From: Streptomyces sp. L-9-10
GTDB taxonomy: Bacteria; Actinomycetota; Actinomycetes; Streptomycetales; Streptomycetaceae
Assembly: GCF_004151105.1 (NCBI RefSeq)
Contig: NZ_PHRF01000053.1
Location: 62,001-126,000, forward strand
Reading direction: 5' to 3'
DNA: 64,000 bases
Position numbers and translations under genes: made by a program. Below are positions 51,774 to 60,377 of the stretch, piece by piece; position 1 is the first letter of the stretch, and each line of letters begins with the position of its first letter. Below the pieces are notes generated by a model. That model was not told the origin of the DNA. It did not search any database and was given only the letters and a program-made list of their open reading frames with translations.

Positions 51774-53435
51774 TCACACGTTTGGGGGCGCCCCTTCGAT
51801 CGGGCGCCCCAGGCTGGCATTGTCTCCGTTGGGGGCGGGGCGGCGCTGCCAGGGCAACGGACCGCCGGGCGGCCGGTATTCGACCCCCAGCGCGTCAAGG
51901 CGCCGGTAGTGCTCCGTCATGCGCTGCTCGAAGTCGGCGAAATCACGTTCGGCGGGGGCCGGGAGGTCCGACCAGGCGACTTCGGCGAACGCGGCGAGCC
52001 GCGGGAAGACCTGGTAGTCGACGCGGGAGCTGTCGTGCATCACCTCGGTCCAGACATTGGCCTGGGTGCCGAGGACATGGGCCGCCTCCTCCTCGGTGAG
52101 CTCCGGCGGCAGCGGCTCGAAACGGTAGACGTCCTCCAGGGTGCGTACGTACCCGATGGGCATCGGCTCGTCGTCGCCCGCCGCCTGACGGTGGTCCAGG
52201 TACACCTGCTGTTCGGGGCACATGACGACGTCGTGGCCGGCTTTCGCGGCGGCGATCCCGCCCGCGTATCCGCGCCAGGACGACACGGCGGCGCCCGGTG
52301 CCAGACCGCCTTCCAGGATCTCGTCCCAGCCGATCAGCCGCCGGCCGCGCTCGGCGAGCCAGCGGTCGAAATGCCGGATGAACCAGGACTGGAGCCCGTC
52401 CTCGTCGGCCAGACCGAGCTCCGCGATCCTGGCCTGGGCCGCCGGTGACTCCTTCCACTGGTCCTTGACGCACTCGTCGCCGCCCACGTGGATGAAGGTG
52501 GAGGGGAAGAGGGTGAGCAGTTCCTCGAAGACGTCCTCGTAGAACCGCAGGGTGTTGTCGGTGGGGGCGAGTACGTTTGCGGTAACGCCCCAGGTGTCCC
52601 AGACGGTGAGGGAGGTCGTGTCGATGACATCGGTGTTGCCGAGTTCCGGATACGCGGCGATGGCGGCCTGCGAATGTCCCGGGATATCGATCTCGGGGAC
52701 GACGGTGATATGCCGCTCGGCGGCGTACGCGACGATCTCGCGGATGTCGTCCTGGGTGTAGTAACCGCCGTGCGGCTTCTCCTCCCACAGCTCGGAGGCG
52801 CGGTGGCCCCATTTGGTGCGCGAGCGCCAGGAGCCGACTTCCGTCAGTCTCGGATGCTTCTTGATCTCGACGCGCCAGCCCTGGTCGTCGGTGAGATGGA
52901 AGTGGAAGACATTCAGCTTGTGGGCGGCGAGCAGGTCCAGATAGCGCAGGACGCCGTCCTTGGGCATGAAGTGGCGTGACACGTCGAGCATCAGCCCCCG
53001 CCAGCCGAAGCGGGGCGCGTCCTCGATGAGGGTCATCGGTACGGACCACTCGCGCGCGGGGTCCAGCGGCGCCCTGCGGTACGCGTCGGGCCCGAGCAGC
53101 TGGCGGACGGTCTGCGCGCCCCAGAAGACCCCGGCCGCGGCGCCGCCCTCGATACGGATCGCCTCGGCGTCAACGCTGATCCGGTACCCCTCGGGGCCCA
53201 GTTCACGTGTGATGTCCGGGCTGATCCCCAGGACGATCCGGTTGTCCTCGGCGCCGACGACACCGGCGTCGTCCGCGAACGGCAGCCCCGTCGCGGTTCC
53301 GACGGCGGTGCGGAACCACCGCGCCACGCCCTCCGTGCCGGGCTGCGCCTCGATCACGGTCTCGCCGTCGAGCGGGAAGACACCCGCTCCCGGCTGTGCC
53401 GGCCAGGCCCGCCTGGGGTCCGGGATCAGATCCAT
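51774..53435 (-). CDS. GH20 beta-N-acetylhexosaminidase
   Basis: 553 residues from ATG 53435, with GAGGTGG upstream. No signal peptide: a cytoplasmic enzyme that should cleave GlcNAc from imported chito- or muro-oligosaccharides. The GH20 catalytic pair is in FIHVGGDECVKDQW; HFMPKDGVLRYLDLLAAHKL, FHFHLTDDQGWRVEIKKHP and VVPEIDIPGHSQAAI are the other core blocks. It ends at a GGGCGCCCC palindrome (51788-51812) in its last codons that may double as terminator. It follows an ABC importer on the same strand, probably one operon. Confidence 0.95.
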   Translation of the reverse strand: MDLIPDPRRAWPAQPGAGVFPLDGETVIEAQPGTEGVARWFRTAVGTATGLPFADDAGVVGAEDNRIVLGISPDITRELGPEGYRISVDAEAIRIEGGAAAGVFWGAQTVRQLLGPDAYRRAPLDPAREWSVPMTLIEDAPRFGWRGLMLDVSRHFMPKDGVLRYLDLLAAHKLNVFHFHLTDDQGWRVEIKKHPRLTEVGSWRSRTKWGHRASELWEEKPHGGYYTQDDIREIVAYAAERHITVVPEIDIPGHSQAAIAAYPELGNTDVIDTTSLTVWDTWGVTANVLAPTDNTLRFYEDVFEELLTLFPSTFIHVGGDECVKDQWKESPAAQARIAELGLADEDGLQSWFIRHFDRWLAERGRRLIGWDEILEGGLAPGAAVSSWRGYAGGIAAAKAGHDVVMCPEQQVYLDHRQAAGDDEPMPIGYVRTLEDVYRFEPLPPELTEEEAAHVLGTQANVWTEVMHDSSRVDYQVFPRLAAFAEVAWSDLPAPAERDFADFEQRMTEHYRRLDALGVEYRPPGGPLPWQRRPAPNGDNASLGRPIEGAPPNV

Positions 53436-53446
53436 GAAGTCCACCT

Positions 53447-54286
53447 CTAATCCTTGACGGCGCCGCCGAGTCCGGAGACCAGACGCCGTTGTACGAGCAC
53501 AAAGAAAACCAGTACGGGAACGGTCATCACCGTAGACGCGGCCATGATCCCGCCCCAGTCGTTCTCGTCCGGTTTGAAGAAGACCAGCAGCGCCATCGGA
53601 AGGGTCGACTGCGAGGTGTCGCTGATGATGAAGGACTTGGCGAACAGGAAGTCGTTCCAGGTCGAGATGAAGGAGAAGACACTCGTCGCGACAAGCCCGG
53701 GGAAGACCAGCGGGAAAAGGATCTGCCACAGGAACCGGGTACGGCTCGCGCCGTCGATGTACGCGGCCTCCTCCAGCGCCTCGGGGACGGCCTTGACGAA
53801 TCCGCGCAGCATCCAGATGGCGAACGGAAGCGAGAAGGCGAGATGCGGCAGGACGAGCGAGCCGAGCGTATTGAGCAGCCCGGCGTCCCGCATCAGGAAG
53901 AACAGCGGGATGGCCAGCGCCTCGATCGGCACCATCTGCGCGACGAGAAACATGATGAGGAGGGTCGTACGGAATCGGAAACGGAACCGGGTCACGGCCG
54001 TGGCGGCCAGAAACGCGATGAGCGCGGAGGCGATCACGACCGTTCCCGCGACCGCCAGGCTGTTGAGGAAGTACCTCCCGAATTCCTGCTGTTCGAAGAC
54101 CCGGCGGAACGAGTCGAGCGACGGCGAGAGCGTCCAGGGACGGGCTTCCGTGGACTGGACCTCACCGGCCGGTTTGAACGCGGAGAGGACCATCCAGTAC
54201 AGCGGAAAAGCCACGATCACGGCGATGACGAGGGCCGATGCCTCCGCCAGCAGCCGCCAGGGACGGCGAATACCGAGCAGGTTCAC
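53447..54286 (-). CDS. ABC sugar transporter permease (MalG-type)
   Basis: 279 residues from GTG 54286, sharing GTGA with the other permease stop; GGGGAGAAGAA precedes. Six membrane segments and the ATPase-contact loop EEAAYIDGASRTRFLWQILF (EAA motif) mark a carbohydrate-type ABC inner membrane protein. With its partner it forms the import channel. No ATPase is encoded here; Streptomyces often use the shared MsiK ATPase. Confidence 0.93.
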   Translation of the reverse strand: MNLLGIRRPWRLLAEASALVIAVIVAFPLYWMVLSAFKPAGEVQSTEARPWTLSPSLDSFRRVFEQQEFGRYFLNSLAVAGTVVIASALIAFLAATAVTRFRFRFRTTLLIMFLVAQMVPIEALAIPLFFLMRDAGLLNTLGSLVLPHLAFSLPFAIWMLRGFVKAVPEALEEAAYIDGASRTRFLWQILFPLVFPGLVATSVFSFISTWNDFLFAKSFIISDTSQSTLPMALLVFFKPDENDWGGIMAASTVMTVPVLVFFVLVQRRLVSGLGGAVKD

Positions 54287-55272
54287 AGTTCTTCTCCCCG
54301 GCGTCGGATCAGTCGCAGATAGACGAGCGTGACCGCCAGCAGAATGAGCAGCATGATCACGCCGATCGCCGAGCCCAGGCTGTACTGCGAGGACGCGAAG
54401 GCCTGCTGATAGGCGTAGACATTGAGGACGAGATTCTGGCCGGCGATTCCGCCGCCGTTCGTCATCACGTAGATCTGGGTGAAGACCTTGAAGTCCCAGA
54501 TGATCGACTGGATGGTGACGACCACCAGGATCGGCCGCAGCATCGGCGCGGTGACCGACCGCCAGATCCGCCACTGCGAGGCGCCGTCGAGCGAGGCCGC
54601 CTCCAGCACCTCGCCGGGGATGGCCTTGATGCCCGCGTAGACGGTCACCATCACGAACGGGAACGAGCACCACACCACTTCGAACAGGACGAGCGCGAAG
54701 GCGCTGTAGCGGCCGTACGTCCAGGAGAAGTCGCCGAGCCCCAGCAGCCGGTTGACCGGGCCGTAGTCCGGGTCGAAGAGGAACACCCAGACCGTGGAGC
54801 CGGTGATCGCGGGGGTGGCCCAGGCGCCGAGCGCGGCGAGCATCAGCGCGAGCCGCGGCACGGCCCGTACGCGCGTGAGCAGGACGGCGAGCGCGCAGCC
54901 GACCGCGAGGGTGGCGACGACACACGCCGCGGCGAACAGCACGGTCGCCAGCAGCACCTGCCAGAACTGGCTGTCGCCGAAGAGCGCGGTGTAGTTGCCG
55001 AAGCCCTTGAAGGAGGTGGGTTCGCCGCCGCTGACCTGCGCCTGGGTGTACTCCAGGAACGAGATCAGGCCGAGTTGGTAGATCGGGTAGACCAGCAGCC
55101 CGCCGAGGACGACGAGCGCGGGCGCGAGATAGAGCCAGGGGGTCCAGCCGGCCCGGCCGGCCCGGCGGGGGGTCCGCCGGGCCTTACGGGGGGCCTGCCG
55201 GGTCTCGTGCACGGACCCCCGGCCCCCGGTGGCCTTACGGCCGGAGTCGATCCGGCCGGCTTCGGTCGTCAT
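54283..55272 (-). CDS. ABC sugar transporter permease (MalF-type)
   Basis: 329 residues from ATG 55272, five bases after the binding-protein stop. A basic ~40-residue N-terminus leads to six membrane segments (LYLAPALVVLGGLLVYPIYQ first) and the EAA loop LEAASLDGASQWRIWRSVTA. It pairs with the MalG-type permease. Confidence 0.93.
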   Translation of the reverse strand: MTTEAGRIDSGRKATGGRGSVHETRQAPRKARRTPRRAGRAGWTPWLYLAPALVVLGGLLVYPIYQLGLISFLEYTQAQVSGGEPTSFKGFGNYTALFGDSQFWQVLLATVLFAAACVVATLAVGCALAVLLTRVRAVPRLALMLAALGAWATPAITGSTVWVFLFDPDYGPVNRLLGLGDFSWTYGRYSAFALVLFEVVWCSFPFVMVTVYAGIKAIPGEVLEAASLDGASQWRIWRSVTAPMLRPILVVVTIQSIIWDFKVFTQIYVMTNGGGIAGQNLVLNVYAYQQAFASSQYSLGSAIGVIMLLILLAVTLVYLRLIRRRGEEL

Positions 55273-55277
55273 GGCGC

Positions 55278-56582
55278 TCAGCCCGCGGACGAGAACGCCG
55301 CGTCCATCTTCTTCGCCGCGTCGTCCGACGCCGCGGCGACGTCCTTACGGCCGCTGACGATCTCCTGGAACATCGTCGGCAGGACGAGCGAGGAGTCGAT
55401 CTGCGCCCAGCCCGGCGAGGCGGGGACGAACTTGGCACCCGCGCCCAGGGTCGTGACGAAGGGCTCGATGAACGGCTGCTTCTTCGCCGAGTCGGCCAGT
55501 ACGTCCGTGTACGTCGGCAGGAAGCCCATCGCGTCGAACAGCTTGGCCTGGGTCTCCTTGCCGGTGAACGACTTCATCAGGTCGACGGCGAGCGTGCGGC
55601 GCGCGCTGCTCTTCAGTACGCCGATGTTGTTGCCGCCCGCGAAGGCCGGCGCGACGGAGCCCGCCTCGACCCCGGGCAGCGGCACGACCGCGTACTTGCC
55701 CTTCACCGTGCCCGCCTCGACGGCCTGGTGGCTGAAGTCGCCGCCGATCGCCATCGCGGCCTTCCCGGACGCGAAGGCGGTCACCGTCGCGTTGCCGCCC
55801 ATCGAGGCGCACTTGGCGGCCGGACAGTTGTCGTCGCCGAAGAGGGAGGTGTACGCCTCGATGCCCTTGCGGGCGGCCGGGCTGTTGACCGCGGCCTTGT
55901 ACGTGCCGCCGCTCTCCTCGGCCAGTTCGCCGCCGTTCGCCCAGAGGAACGGCATCGCGCCGTAGGTGTACGCGCCGCCGACGGCGAGCCCGTACAGCTC
56001 CGGCTTCGCCTTGTGGACCTTCTTGGCCGTGGCGATGAGTTCGGCCTGGGACTTGGGGGCGGTTATCCCCAAGTCCTCGAAGACGTCGGTGCGGTAGTAG
56101 AGCGCGCGGACGCCGACGAAGAGCGGCGCTCCGTAGACCTTGCCGTCGACCGTGACGGATTCCCGGGCCGTCGGGTCGGTGTCCTTGGCCTCGTCCCAGG
56201 CGTCGAACTCCGCGGTGACGTCGGCGAGTCCGCCGTCCTTGACGTATCCAGCGGTGTCGGTGTTGCCGTATTCGATCAGGTCGGGCGCGCTCTTCGGGTC
56301 GTTGAAGGCGGCCTTGATCCGCTGGGCGCGGGTCTCGACCGGGATGTACTCGATCTCGACCTTCGTGCCCTCGTGCTTCTCGCCGAAGGCGGCGACCGCG
56401 GCGTCGACGACCTGTTCCTTCGGCTTGTTGTTGACCTCCTGGAAGAGCCAGACTCGCAGCGTGCCGCTCTTCTCGTCCTTCGTCGCGCTGGTGTCGGAGG
56501 TCTGCGGGGCGCAGGCGGTGGCGGTGAGGCCGGCGAGGGCGAGTGCCGCCACCGGGAAGGCCATGCGGGAGGAAAGCTTCAT
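55278..56582 (-). CDS. ABC sugar-binding lipoprotein
   Basis: 434 residues from ATG 56582. A signal with lipobox-like LTATAC and a family 1 extracellular solute-binding fold: GTLRVWLFQEVNNKPKEQ, DLIEYGNTDTAGYVKDGG, FLWANGGELAEESGGTYK. First gene of a binding protein - permease - permease - GH20 operon. A dre-like site lies 96 bases upstream, so the ligand is likely a GlcNAc-containing oligosaccharide (inference). Confidence 0.93.
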   Translation of the reverse strand: MKLSSRMAFPVAALALAGLTATACAPQTSDTSATKDEKSGTLRVWLFQEVNNKPKEQVVDAAVAAFGEKHEGTKVEIEYIPVETRAQRIKAAFNDPKSAPDLIEYGNTDTAGYVKDGGLADVTAEFDAWDEAKDTDPTARESVTVDGKVYGAPLFVGVRALYYRTDVFEDLGITAPKSQAELIATAKKVHKAKPELYGLAVGGAYTYGAMPFLWANGGELAEESGGTYKAAVNSPAARKGIEAYTSLFGDDNCPAAKCASMGGNATVTAFASGKAAMAIGGDFSHQAVEAGTVKGKYAVVPLPGVEAGSVAPAFAGGNNIGVLKSSARRTLAVDLMKSFTGKETQAKLFDAMGFLPTYTDVLADSAKKQPFIEPFVTTLGAGAKFVPASPGWAQIDSSLVLPTMFQEIVSGRKDVAAASDDAAKKMDAAFSSAG

Positions 56583-56615
56583 CCGGGATCCCTACGGGTC
56601 GGCGTTGCAGCATGC

Positions 56616-56633
56616 GCAACGAACGTTTCGTGC
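56616..56633. promoter_or_regulatory. Palindromic operator candidate upstream of the sugar importer
   Basis: GCAACGAACGTTTCGTGC is an imperfect palindrome of LacI-family style, 34 bases before the binding-protein start, flanked by further GCAGC/GCTGC symmetry. Confidence 0.4.
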
Positions 56634-56677
56634 TGCACAACTCGCAGGAGATTAAGCGCGGCTGGAAGTCGCCGACA

Positions 56678-56693
56678 AGTGGTCTCAACCAAT
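56678..56693. promoter_or_regulatory. DasR operator (dre-like site) for the hexosaminidase importer
   Basis: AGTGGTCTCAACCAAT keeps TGGTCT and ACCA of the dre consensus, with changes in the central pair and one outer base. It lies 96 bases upstream of the binding-protein start. DasR control would fit the GlcNAc-related enzyme in the operon. Confidence 0.65.
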
Positions 56694-56722
56694 CTGTGAC
56701 CGCAGGCCACCCCCCACAACGC

Positions 56723-56772
56723 GAGACGGCCTCCGGGACGCGCGTTCGCACGCGCGTCCCGGAGGCCGTCTC
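56723..56772. terminator. 23-bp perfect hairpin terminator
   Basis: Arms 56723-56745 and 56750-56772 pair perfectly around a TCGC loop, beginning with GAGACGGCC. It ends 20 bases beyond the DUF3039 gene and also screens the importer promoter. Unusually long for this window. Confidence 0.9.
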
Positions 56773-56792
56773 CGACGGTGGACCAGCGGTCG

Positions 56793-57092
56793 CTACTTCT
56801 TGCCGCTGTCCTTGCCGCCCTTGTCCTTGCCCTTGTCCCCGCCGGGACCCATGGACTCGTAGATCTCCTTGCACATCGGACAGACCGGGTACTTCTTGGG
56901 GTCGCGCCCCGGCACCCAGACCTTTCCGCACAGTGCGACCACGGGAGTGCCGTCCAGGGCACTCGCCATGATCTTGTCCTTCTGGACGTAGTGGGCGAAG
57001 CGCTCGTGGTCGCCGTCGCCGTGCGACACCTGAGGTGTCGGCTCCACGAGGGTTCCCGTACCTGCCCCGCGCTCGGGCTCAAGAGTGCTCAT
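56793..57092 (-). CDS. DUF3039 family protein
   Basis: 99 residues from ATG 57092. A TACCCT hexamer eight bases upstream and no Shine-Dalgarno point to a leaderless start. Contains HERFAHYVQKDKIMASALDG, VALCGKVWVPGRDPKKYPVC and CPMC: three or four Cys that could bind zinc. The C-terminus is Lys/Gly-rich (GGDKGKDKGGKDSGKK). Conserved in actinobacteria; function unknown. Confidence 0.88.
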   Translation of the reverse strand: MSTLEPERGAGTGTLVEPTPQVSHGDGDHERFAHYVQKDKIMASALDGTPVVALCGKVWVPGRDPKKYPVCPMCKEIYESMGPGGDKGKDKGGKDSGKK

Positions 57093-57253
57093 AACAGCCA
57101 AGGGTACCCACGCCCGGGGGATCCCGGAGGCTCCGGGTCCATGCACTCCGGAGCCGCACGCTCACGCATCGCGCCGACACGCCGACGACACGCCGAGCGG
57201 CGACGGCCGGGGCGACCGGCGCGCCGACGGTACGGGCCGGGCCGTCCGGATGG

Positions 57254-57814
57254 TCAGTTGAGGGAGGGATCATCCGGGTATGTCGCGACCATGGCCAGCT
57301 CGCTGCGCTGTCTGCGCAGCACCGCCCGCCACAGGCTCTCCGGGCTCGGCGACGACACATCGCCCGGCTCCGACTCCACGACGTACCACGCCCCTTCGCG
57401 CAGCTCCTCCTCCAGCTGGCCGGGGCCCCAGCCCGCGTATCCGGCGAAGATCCGCAGCGAGCCGAGCGCCCGCGCGAGCAGCTCGGGCGGGGTCTCCAGA
57501 TCGACGAGGCCGATCGCCCCGTACACCCTGCGCCACCCCAACGGCCCCTCGTCGCCCGGGATCACGGCGAGGCCGAGCGCCGAGTCCAGCGAGACGGGAC
57601 CGCCCTGGAAGACCACGCCGGGCTCCCCCGCGAACTCCCCCCAGGACTCCAGGATGTCCGCGACGCCCACGGGCGTGGGCCTGTTGAGGACCACGCCGAG
57701 CGAGCCCTCCTCGTCGTGATCGAGCAGGAGCACCACCGCGCGGTCGAAATTCGGGTCGGCCAGGGCCGGAGTCGCGACAAGCAGCCGCCCTGTGAGCGAG
57801 GACACCTCGGTCAT
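57254..57814 (-). CDS. YqgE/AlgH family protein
   Basis: 186 residues from ATG 57814 (an ATG at 57823 preceded by AATATG would make a leaderless alternative). TGRLLVATPALADPNFDRAV and LLLDHDEEGSLGVVLNRPT, then YAGWGPGQLEEELREGAWYV are the family blocks. YqgE/AlgH proteins are widespread with unclear role. Divergent from murA. Confidence 0.93.
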   Translation of the reverse strand: MTEVSSLTGRLLVATPALADPNFDRAVVLLLDHDEEGSLGVVLNRPTPVGVADILESWGEFAGEPGVVFQGGPVSLDSALGLAVIPGDEGPLGWRRVYGAIGLVDLETPPELLARALGSLRIFAGYAGWGPGQLEEELREGAWYVVESEPGDVSSPSPESLWRAVLRRQRSELAMVATYPDDPSLN

Positions 57815-58088
57815 GCGAGACATGATCCCGCATATTCGCGGCGCGCGGGGCGCGCCCGGCACAGTACGCGTGAACGCAGCTCAGCGCATACGGCGCCGAA
57901 GGGGGCGCGCGATTTCCCGGAGACGGGAATGGTGACCCTCCGCGAGTGCCCCGGAACCGTACGTGGCGAATCGCTTCAATTACGTGCCCTCCGTGTGCCG
58001 GCCGCTCCCCGAGCCTTACGGGACGGGGGTCCCGGCCCCTTACCCTTTTCCTTGGCCACCTGCCCGCCCACTCCGGAACGCGAGATTC

Positions 58089-59429
58089 ATGACCGGCACA
58101 GACGATGTAATGCTTGTCCACGGCGGAACCCCGCTGGAGGGTGAGATCCGCGTTCGCGGCGCGAAGAACCTGGTGCCGAAGGCCATGGTCGCCGCGCTTC
58201 TCGGCAGCGGCCCGAGCAGACTGCGCAATGTGCCCGACATCCGCGACGTACGGGTCGTCCGGGGACTGCTGCAATTGCACGGCGTGACCGTACGCCCCGG
58301 CGACGAACCGGGCGAGCTGGTCCTCGACCCGACCCATGTCGAGAGTGCCAATGTCGCCGACATCGATGCCCACGCGGGCTCGTCGCGCATTCCGATCCTC
58401 TTCTGCGGACCGCTGCTGCACCGGCTCGGCCACGCGTTCATCCCGGGTCTCGGCGGCTGTGACATCGGCGGCCGGCCGATCGACTTCCACTTCGACGTGC
58501 TGCGCCAGTTCGGCGCGACGATCGAGAAGCGCGAGGACGGCCAGTACCTGGAGGCACCGCAGCGGCTGCGCGGCACGAAGATCCGGCTGCCGTACCCCTC
58601 GGTCGGCTCGACGGAGCAGGTGCTGCTGACGGCCGTACTCGCCGAGGGCGTCACCGAACTGTCCAACGCCGCCGTGGAACCGGAGATCGAGGACCTCATC
58701 TGCGTCCTGCAGAAGATGGGCGCGATCATCTCCATGGACACCGACCGGACGATCCGGATCACCGGTGTCGACCGGCTGGACGGCTATACGCACCGGGCGC
58801 TGCCGGACCGTCTGGAGGCGGCCTCCTGGGCGTCCGCGGCGCTGGCCACCGAGGGCAACATCTACGTCCGCGGCGCGCAGCAGCGCTCGATGATGACGTT
58901 CCTCAACACCTACCGCAAGGTCGGCGGCGCCTTCGAGATCGACGACGAGGGCATCCGGTTCTGGCATCCGGGCGGCTCGCTCGACGCGATCGCGCTGGAG
59001 ACGGACGTGCACCCCGGTTTCCAGACCGACTGGCAGCAGCCGCTGGTGGTGGCGCTGACGCAGGCGTCGGGGCTCTCCATCGTCCACGAGACGGTGTACG
59101 AGTCGCGGCTGGGCTTCACCTCCGCGCTCAACCAGATGGGCGCGCACATCCAGCTCTACCGGGAGTGCCTGGGCGGCTCGGACTGCCGCTTCGGGCAGCG
59201 CAACTTCCTGCACTCCGCGGTCGTGTCGGGCCCGACCCGGCTCCAGGGCGCGGATCTGGTCATTCCCGACCTGCGCGGCGGTTTCTCGTATCTGATCGCG
59301 GCGCTGGCGGCGCAGGGCACGTCGCGGGTCCACGGCATCGATCTGATCAACCGCGGCTACGAGAACTTCATGGACAAGCTCGTCGAGCTGGGCGCGAAGG
59401 TCGAGCTGCCGGGCGGCGCGCTCGTCTGA
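58089..59429 (+). CDS. murA: UDP-N-acetylglucosamine 1-carboxyvinyltransferase
   Basis: 446 residues from ATG 58089. First committed step of peptidoglycan synthesis: transfer of enolpyruvate from PEP to UDP-GlcNAc in the cytoplasm. GGTPLEGEIRVRGAKN, LPG-like FIPGLGGCDIGGRPID with the fosfomycin-target Cys124, and RPDRLE-like LPDRLEAASWAS are present. The Cys (not Asp) implies fosfomycin sensitivity. Start has only weak ribosome pairing. Terminator follows. Confidence 0.97.
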   Translation: MTGTDDVMLVHGGTPLEGEIRVRGAKNLVPKAMVAALLGSGPSRLRNVPDIRDVRVVRGLLQLHGVTVRPGDEPGELVLDPTHVESANVADIDAHAGSSRIPILFCGPLLHRLGHAFIPGLGGCDIGGRPIDFHFDVLRQFGATIEKREDGQYLEAPQRLRGTKIRLPYPSVGSTEQVLLTAVLAEGVTELSNAAVEPEIEDLICVLQKMGAIISMDTDRTIRITGVDRLDGYTHRALPDRLEAASWASAALATEGNIYVRGAQQRSMMTFLNTYRKVGGAFEIDDEGIRFWHPGGSLDAIALETDVHPGFQTDWQQPLVVALTQASGLSIVHETVYESRLGFTSALNQMGAHIQLYRECLGGSDCRFGQRNFLHSAVVSGPTRLQGADLVIPDLRGGFSYLIAALAAQGTSRVHGIDLINRGYENFMDKLVELGAKVELPGGALV

Positions 59430-59448
59430 CGCACTGTCACACCCGTCA

Positions 59449-59488
59449 CGCCGTCGGCCCCGCTCTCCCCGGAGCGGGGCCGACGGCG
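59449..59488 (+). terminator. Terminator after murA
   Basis: A perfect 17-bp stem (59449-59465 with 59472-59488), starting CGCCGTCGGCCCCG, with a six-base loop, 20 bases after the murA stop. Confidence 0.85.
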
Positions 59489-59550
59489 TCCCCGGGACCG
59501 GCGGGCGCCCGTGGGGGGCTTCTGACGGCCCCCAGACGGCCGCACACACC

Positions 59551-59583
59551 AGGGGCGGCCACCCGGTTCGGGTGGCCGCCCCT
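59551..59583 (-). terminator. Terminator after hup
   Basis: AGGGGCGGCCACCC (59551-59564) pairs with 59570-59583, loop GGTTC, 19 bases beyond the hup stop. Confidence 0.82.
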
Positions 59584-59601
59584 GCGTGTCGCCTATGGGT
59601 G

Positions 59602-59883
59602 TTACTTGCCCTTGGCGGCTTCCTTGAGCTTGGAGCCCGCGGAGACCTTGACGCTGTAGCCGGCCGGGATCTGGATCGGGTCGCCGGTCTGCGGGTTACG
59701 AGCGGTCCGAGCGGCACGGTGGGTGCGCTCGAAGGTCAGGAAGCCGGGGATGGTGACCTTCTCGTCGCCCTTGGCGACGACCTCACCGACCGTCTCGGCG
59801 AGAGCGGCCAGCACAGCGTCGGCGTCCTTGCGGGTCACCTCGGCGCGGTCGGCCAGGGCGGCCACCAGCTCACTGCGGTTCAT
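59602..59883 (-). CDS. hupA: HU-type DNA-binding protein
   Basis: 93 residues from ATG 59883 with GGGAG seven bases upstream. A typical HU: NRSELVAALADRAEVTRKDA, GDEKVTIPGFLTFERTHRAA, RNPQTGDPIQIPAGYSVK (the DNA-inserting Pro arm). No Lys/Ala-rich C-terminal tail, so this is the HupA rather than HupS type. Nucleoid architecture. Convergent with murA. Confidence 0.96.
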   Translation of the reverse strand: MNRSELVAALADRAEVTRKDADAVLAALAETVGEVVAKGDEKVTIPGFLTFERTHRAARTARNPQTGDPIQIPAGYSVKVSAGSKLKEAAKGK

Positions 59884-60377
59884 GTTGTTACTCCCGTGTT
59901 CTTCTTGCCTGTAAGGCGTGAGATCGAAGCCGATGCTGCCAGGGCCCTCGGACAGTCCCCGGACCCGGGTCTGCTGACAGACCCTCGCGCCCGAATACGC
60001 ATCCTGCCCCCACCAGCGGCGGGAAAGCCAATCCGGCACCCTCCGGAGTCACACGAAAAGCGCCACTGCCTCGTCGTCGTGACGTTCCGTCGACTCTGTG
60101 GAGACTCCTTGGAGCCTTGGGGCCCTTGAGCCCGCCGGAGGCCCTGAAAACCTCCCTGGAGCGGCGGTGCTCATGGTCCGCCACCCTAGAGGGGCCCGTG
60201 GGGCGCGGCGAATCGCGACGCGCCGGGCACCGGACGGACGTGAGATGTACCGCAGTCCTGGGTAGCGTGACCGGGCTCCGTGGTGGGCCTGGTCACACTT
60301 CGGGCCGGGCGGTGGGGGGCGTACTTCGCGCTGCCCAGGGGCCCGGGGGCCCGGGGCGCACCCCGGCCCCCTCCGGG
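59884..60377. other. hup upstream region and malic enzyme terminator
   Basis: 494 bases. Next to the malic enzyme stop GGGG/CCCC-rich stems (60330-60372) could terminate it. Closer to hup no gene or known RNA motif is seen; the hup promoter must lie here. Confidence 0.5.

Noticed and set aside
57270..59717. 815-codon minus-strand ORF
   Set aside because: Antisense to murA and in another frame of yqgE; no recognisable protein signature.
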